A stretch of DNA of 64,000 nucleotides, from NCBI RefSeq assembly GCF_024362695.1, contig NC_065406.1, forward strand, positions 7,316,001 through 7,380,000, written 5' to 3'. Of this stretch, positions 61,001 through 64,000 are shown piece after piece. The notes under the pieces were generated by a model. That model worked only from the letters and a program-made list of their open reading frames with translations. It ran no database searches and was not told the DNA's origin. The position numbers and the translations under genes are program-made. Source of the DNA: Pectinophora gossypiella (lineage: Eukaryota; Arthropoda; Insecta; Lepidoptera; Gelechiidae). Positions within the stretch are counted from its first letter, which is position 1. Each line of letters opens with the position of its first letter.

Positions 61001-63943
61001 ATTGTCGAATTCGATTTCGAATTCATGTTTGGATCATAAATGATTATCACGTGCTCACCGGTGAAGAAAAACATCGTGAGGAAACCCACATTCCCGAGAT
61101 TGTATTTTCGGAGGTATGTGACCTAACCTGAATTGGGCTTGTTTTTCCTTCGCGGGTTGAGAGGTCAGACAGGCAGTAGCTTCTGTAAAAAACCGGACCT
61201 ATCAAATATTCAGGTTAGGTAAACGGACCCTGTGAAAAACGCGATAGTGCTAGGAGGATGATGAGTCCTTTACGCTTTCATCATCATAATTCAACCCTCT
61301 AGCATATGTCTCCGTCCTTTAAGTAATAATAATTATTATTAAAGTTTACCCTTGCTTTCATGATCCTTTTCTTAATGTGACTTATTTTAGACGCATTAAT
61401 GATACATGAAGGCATTAAAAAACCCCGTGGCCGTAATTCAAAAACCCCTTTTTGTTGTAGGGTACTTCGCAATAAACATAATAGGGGTATGGTTCTACAA
61501 CCTGACTCCAATCGCGATATACTTCTACCAGCGGTTCCAGGGTATGGAGGCTGTCATCGGCTACGTCTGGGTCTCCTGGTACCCCTTCGACAAGCACGAG
61601 CCGATTGCTCACGTCGCTGTTTATATCTTTGAGATATTTGCTGGTAAGTATATTGGATCTTCAAAATCTTTTAACAGTAAAGAAATATAATATTCATTTT
61701 TTGAGCCAATCAAGACAAACCACCTTAAAAAAAAGTACTTATTGCGTTTTGTGTGTGTTGGTATCTTATAGCGATAAAGGTGTGAGCAACTGAAAGGTTC
61801 GATTATGGATTTGTTTCTATATTTTTGAAAAAGTAATCAAAAAAAAAAGTGTTATTACATTTAACATGCCTATTTACATAATATTATTCGAAAATAATAT
61901 ACAGAATGAATAGGAGTACTTTGTGGCGTCACACAATTAGCGTTAAGTTAGTTATAAGTTAATGTAACGTTAATAGGATATATAAAGCGCATCTCTATTC
62001 TTTATTATTCTATATATGAATATGAATATCCGTGTTCGTCCCTAAAATCCATATTTTATTTAAATTCCGATACCAACAGACACTAAAACTTTAAGACTAT
62101 TGTAAACGCTGCTATTTCAATAAGTACTACTATACTTACTTATAACAATATTTCCGCCAATTAATCTCGTTAGCAATATAAATGAAATCCTTTGAAATCT
62201 TTGACCTAAAGTCGTGCTAGAACTTTCCACGGTTCTCTCAAGAAGGGTTATGACTTAGCCTCGTTTTGAGGTCATTATCATATCACCTCTGGGACGTCAG
62301 TTGTAAAGTATATTATTACGTAGCAATTATAACTAAGTTGCCCGTCAATTACAGATAGAAATGTTTATATCGAAGTTTGTTTTATCGACATATAAATGCT
62401 GATGTGAAAGTCTTTCTTTTCTGATTGTATAGAATTATCACAACACGTCTGATTATCTGATTGAGTTCAGAGTTTTAGGTTAGTCAAATGTAGTTAGGCA
62501 GCAATTAATCTAGTTTAAATGTTTGATTGTACGGCGCATGAGTCTACAGTAGTGAGAGTAATCACGATTGCATGATGAACTCAAAACAAATAGCTCATTT
62601 TGTTGTTACAATGTCAATATGAGGTGTTATTCCGTGTTAATGGCTACAATCATTGTGATTCTATTTATAGCAAGTACTTAAAGAGAAATTCAGCGTTCGT
62701 AGCGTTCAAGTGAGTAATATTTACCAAATAAAATATAAAAATTTAGGAAATAACGATCAAATATTCCAAACACTGTTGTTTGTAAATATCTATGCCAATG
62801 TTCTAGCAAATAAACGTTACTATGTCTATATGTATGAAGATTTTGATAACATTGGAAGAACGGAACGTACTTAGTAGGATGTGATAGGTGATAGGAATTT
62901 ATTGAAATAGAGAATAAGCATATTGTGTATATAGGAAATAAAGGCGCCTTAGGGCTATTTACGAGCCCATATATTATATATCAACTAGGAATACCCATCT
63001 TAAAAAATTGCTCTGGACTGTGGAGGTAAACTCCAACTTATGCAGGTCAGACTTGCGTGTGGATAATGATCTGCACGGACCTACTGTTCTGCACGATGGC
63101 GAGCCACATCGTCCTACTACTGCGGCTGCTGCATCGGAGGCTGGAATCCATTGCCGTTGTTGACCAGCCCGAAGACCGTTACTACTATGACATTATCGAG
63201 AATATCAAGTTGCATCAGCGACTTATTAGGTAGGCACCTAGAGGTTCGTGATGCTCTACGGTAGATACCAGCTTTAAATTCGGCTTCTTTTTCTGTCTTT
63301 AGGTCTTCTTTTTCTGTCGTAACTTATAGATGTTTTATTTTTCATTTTATTTCAATTATTATTCTTCTTTTTAATTTATTAACTTTATTTTGTACCTATT
63401 TCTTATTAATATTATAATCAGTGTTGTGTGCGTCTATAATTGGCAGATATACCTGAACTTTTCCTATATGTATTTTATTTTGTGTGTTTGTGTATGTACT
63501 ACTGTTGATGTACCATAATAAATAAATATGTTACTATTTGGTTATAGTTACCATGATCCCTTACATGACTCCCATACTTATTTAAATAGTAGCTGGGACA
63601 ACGACCTAACTTGTCTTATGACTAAAATCCGGGTTTCAGACAAACTCCACCCTGTCCTGCCCTGAAATACTCCCGGGATCGCATCGCAAAGATTTCCCCA
63701 CGCTATCTTGTTTTGTTGAAAGGCATTTTTCTTTGTATAAGAATACATGAATGTCATATCTCGTAAAATTTAGGCAGGAAACAATCTTGCGAACAAGATA
63801 AATTTGGAATTGAGAATGAAGATTTTTATTGTTATAACGTTTTCAGATACTGCAACGATTTGGAAGAAGCATTCGCTTTATCAAATTTGGTCAACTACGT
63901 ACTCAGCTCCGTAAATATCTGCTGCGTCGTATTTGTTATCGTG
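54753..63943 (+). CDS. Odorant receptor (7tm_6 family), five exons, C-terminus beyond window
   Basis: Exons at 54753-55023, 59082-59234, 61461-61643, 63046-63229 and 63847-63943 join in phase (1,1,1,2) to give 296 residues. Insect odorant receptors are inverted seven-helix proteins that pair with Orco as ligand-gated cation channels in antennal neurons. Family features seen: LRLGKFCMRFIGL near the N-terminus; hydrophobic helices MLVLSVLGICYHVFSEIV, YFAINIIGVWFYNLTPIAIY and ICTDLLFCTMASHIVLLL; and the conserved LHQRLIRYCNDLEEAFALSN followed by NYVLSSVNICCVVFVIV. Family members are about 400 residues, so about 100 C-terminal residues, including helix 7, lie to the right. I chose the ATG at 54753 because it fits family N-termini; an in-frame ATG at 54717 would add 12 residues. 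The ligand and orthologue are unknown. Confidence 0.9.
55252..55335 (+). mobile_element. SINE 3' fragment
   Basis: CTACAGTTGATCGAGAAGAG then CTGCGCCGGCAGTGGGATGT matches the SINE 3' body at 19.7 and 20.9 kb. It lies in receptor intron 1, about 90 bp left of the DNA transposon. Confidence 0.7.
55422..55748. repeat. Left terminal inverted repeat of the DNA transposon
   Basis: It pairs with 58512-58827. Landmarks are TATAAACACAAA, GGCGCCACCTAGCGGATTTT, TCACGTTTTCAAGATAT and the inner TTTAATATACCACATATTTA. It is longer than its partner at the GGCATAGCC segment by a short insertion. Confidence 0.85.
56317..57045 (-). pseudogene. Transposase C-terminus with SWIM-type zinc finger, disrupted upstream
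   Basis: An uninterrupted 218-codon frame (56317-56973) continues upstream in frame for about 22 codons as FLSFPANYAIPN. A TGA then occurs at about 57041-57043 and a MITE follows. The pattern PHLKEEVRIACALINAFG is typical of the end of a DDE transposase core (DDE_Tnp4-like). It is followed by SYEDLLIMSLGPYQVTQARS and the finger YCSCIVGKRTFGCCAHVMCI, which fits CxC...CxH of SWIM domains. A DEEED tail ends the protein. The catalytic acidic residues would lie upstream and are not visible, so this copy is probably inactive. Confidence 0.75.
57049..57193. mobile_element. 145-bp MITE nested in the transposase, TTA duplication
   Basis: TTA at 57046-57048 is repeated at 57194-57196. The left end GACTGCGTTTCCACCAGTAA, then GCTACGTTGC, matches the reverse complement of the right end, GGCTGTTTTTTCATCTGACA then GCTACGTTGC. 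It is a PIF/Harbinger-type non-autonomous element. Confidence 0.85.
57669..58139. other. Low-complexity ACA-rich segment inside the transposon
   Basis: The AACAACAAC/ACTAACAAA-rich sequence (about 57825-57950) gives an Asn/Lys-rich frame on the plus strand and a Val/Phe-rich frame on the minus strand. Neither has a recognised domain. A remnant of the transposase N-terminal region is possible but unsupported. Confidence 0.35.
58512..58827. repeat. Right terminal inverted repeat of the DNA transposon
   Basis: It is the reverse complement of the left repeat, including AATCCGCTAGGTGGCGCCAC and ATATCTTGAAAACGTGACAC. It carries 9 extra bases (AACGTAAAG-like) near its outer end relative to the left repeat. 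Confidence 0.85.
59082..59234 (+). CDS. Odorant receptor exon 2
   Basis: The exon is 153 bp, phase 1 at both ends, after a cttcctaag acceptor and before T|GTAAGTT. It reads IAKVFVLWYKKDVFSQLIKE, then LAVIWPVPPLDEDAQLIKNK and LAALSITQR. It encodes the end of helix 2 and the intracellular loop. Two further partial copies of this exon follow in tandem. Confidence 0.9.
59235..59440 (+). pseudogene. Tandem partial duplicates of odorant receptor exon 2 (144-bp period)
   Basis: The motif GGTACAAGAAGGACGTG at 59106 recurs at 59250 and, as AGTACAAGAAGAACGTG, at 59394, exactly 144 bp apart. Copy 2 (59235-59378) keeps almost the whole exon and an intact GTAAGTTT donor. It has an in-frame TAG at 59285-59287 and no acceptor at its start. 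Copy 3 is cut off near 59440 and has two stops. Because 144 is a multiple of three, read-through from exon 2 enters copy 2 in frame and meets that stop after about 17 codons. Confidence 0.88.
59700..60010 (-). mobile_element. tRNA-derived SINE, full length
   Basis: The reverse complement has the head GTCCAGTGGTAGAGTGTTGG, the B-box region GGAGGTCCGCGTTCGAATTC, and the body block GCACGTTAAGCAGTTGGTCC. It ends CACACGATAGAAG, as in the copy at 17557-17825. It lies in receptor intron 2. Confidence 0.88.
60915..61267 (+). mobile_element. Second type of tRNA-derived SINE, 7-bp target duplication
   Basis: The head GCCATGGTAGCCCAGTTGGT and B-box GGTTTGATTCC derive from a tRNA different from that of the other family. 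The body has GAAAAACATCGTGAGGAAAC and ends with GGATGATGA. CTTTACG at 60908-60914 is repeated at 61268-61274. It lies about 190 bp upstream of receptor exon 3. Confidence 0.8.
61461..61643 (+). CDS. Odorant receptor exon 3
   Basis: The exon is 183 bp, phase 1 at both ends, with a tttgttgtag acceptor and GTAAGT donor. It encodes YFAINIIGVWFYNLTPIAIY, an extracellular-loop segment FQGMEAVIGYVWVSWYPFDK, and HVAVYIFEIFAG. The W-YPFD pattern is typical of the second extracellular loop of insect receptors. Confidence 0.92.
63046..63229 (+). CDS. Odorant receptor exon 4
   Basis: The exon is 184 bp, entered in phase 1 after cttatgcag and leaving in phase 2 at GTAGGC. It encodes QTCVWIMICTDLLFCTMASH, then IVLLLRLLHRRLESI, and ENIKLHQRLI. 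This includes one transmembrane helix and the start of the conserved cytoplasmic segment. Confidence 0.92.
63847..63943 (+). CDS. Odorant receptor exon 5 (last in window)
   Basis: The exon is 97 bp after a gttttcag acceptor, reading YCNDLEEAFALSNLVNYVLS then SVNICCVVFVIV. It is predicted to end at GTG|GTTTGT in phase 0; without splicing the frame meets TGA at 63972-63974. The remaining exons are beyond 64000. Confidence 0.85.
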
Positions 63944-64000
63944 GTTTGTACATTTGATAACTTTTATAGCTGAGTAAAATACTTCTGAAAACAACCAGTG

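Overview
This window is insect nuclear DNA, almost certainly from a moth or butterfly. It is AT-rich and intron-rich. It carries lepidopteran-style tRNA-derived SINEs, a CR1/Zenon-like LINE ending in GATTCT repeats, Jockey and RTE fragments, PIF/Harbinger and mariner-type MITEs, and an insect odorant-receptor gene. No bacterial operon, CRISPR array or viral gene cassette was seen.

Two host genes lie head to head. The first is on the minus strand and fills about 1-49.5 kb. It is a secreted PAN/Apple-domain protein of the kind that in insects usually carries a ZP domain (nompA/neo/nyo/tyn group). Seven coding exons join in phase: 21369-21435, 20298-20430, 10508-10598, 9170-9337, 5342-5470, 4288-4416 and 2577-2802. 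They encode a signal peptide and three PAN modules, about 314 residues. The gene then runs off the left edge. Two probable untranslated exons (31334-31383 and 49300-49526) and a TATA/initiator promoter near 49526-49559 suggest a transcription unit of at least 47 kb. About 5 kb of intergenic DNA follows.

The second gene is on the plus strand, from 54753 to beyond the right edge. It is a 7tm_6 odorant receptor with five exons in the window (about 296 residues), and its C-terminus is missing. Its intron 1 holds a 3.4-kb DNA transposon (55422-58827) with long inverted repeats and a decayed SWIM-finger transposase. A TTA-flanked MITE is nested in that transposase. Its intron 2 starts with tandem, stop-containing partial copies of exon 2 at a 144-bp period.

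The rest is introns loaded with mobile DNA. The main element is a LINE with an intact 963-codon endonuclease/reverse-transcriptase ORF (14412-17303). A 5'-truncated relative lies in the opposite orientation at 5505-5854, close to a splice acceptor. There are two Jockey 3' ends with perfect target-site duplications, a SINE with a 5S-rRNA-like block and a 19-bp target-site duplication, several tRNA-derived SINEs, three TTA-flanked palindromic MITEs, a TA-flanked MITE family, and a 1.7-kb dispersed repeat built from about 134-bp tandem modules. The stretch from about 44 to 49 kb is unusually poor in recognisable repeats.

Exon joins were inferred from splice signals, reading-frame continuity and protein family patterns, without transcript data. 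I did not find a convincing new biological system. The most distinctive items are the duplicated receptor exon, the nested transposon and the intact LINE.
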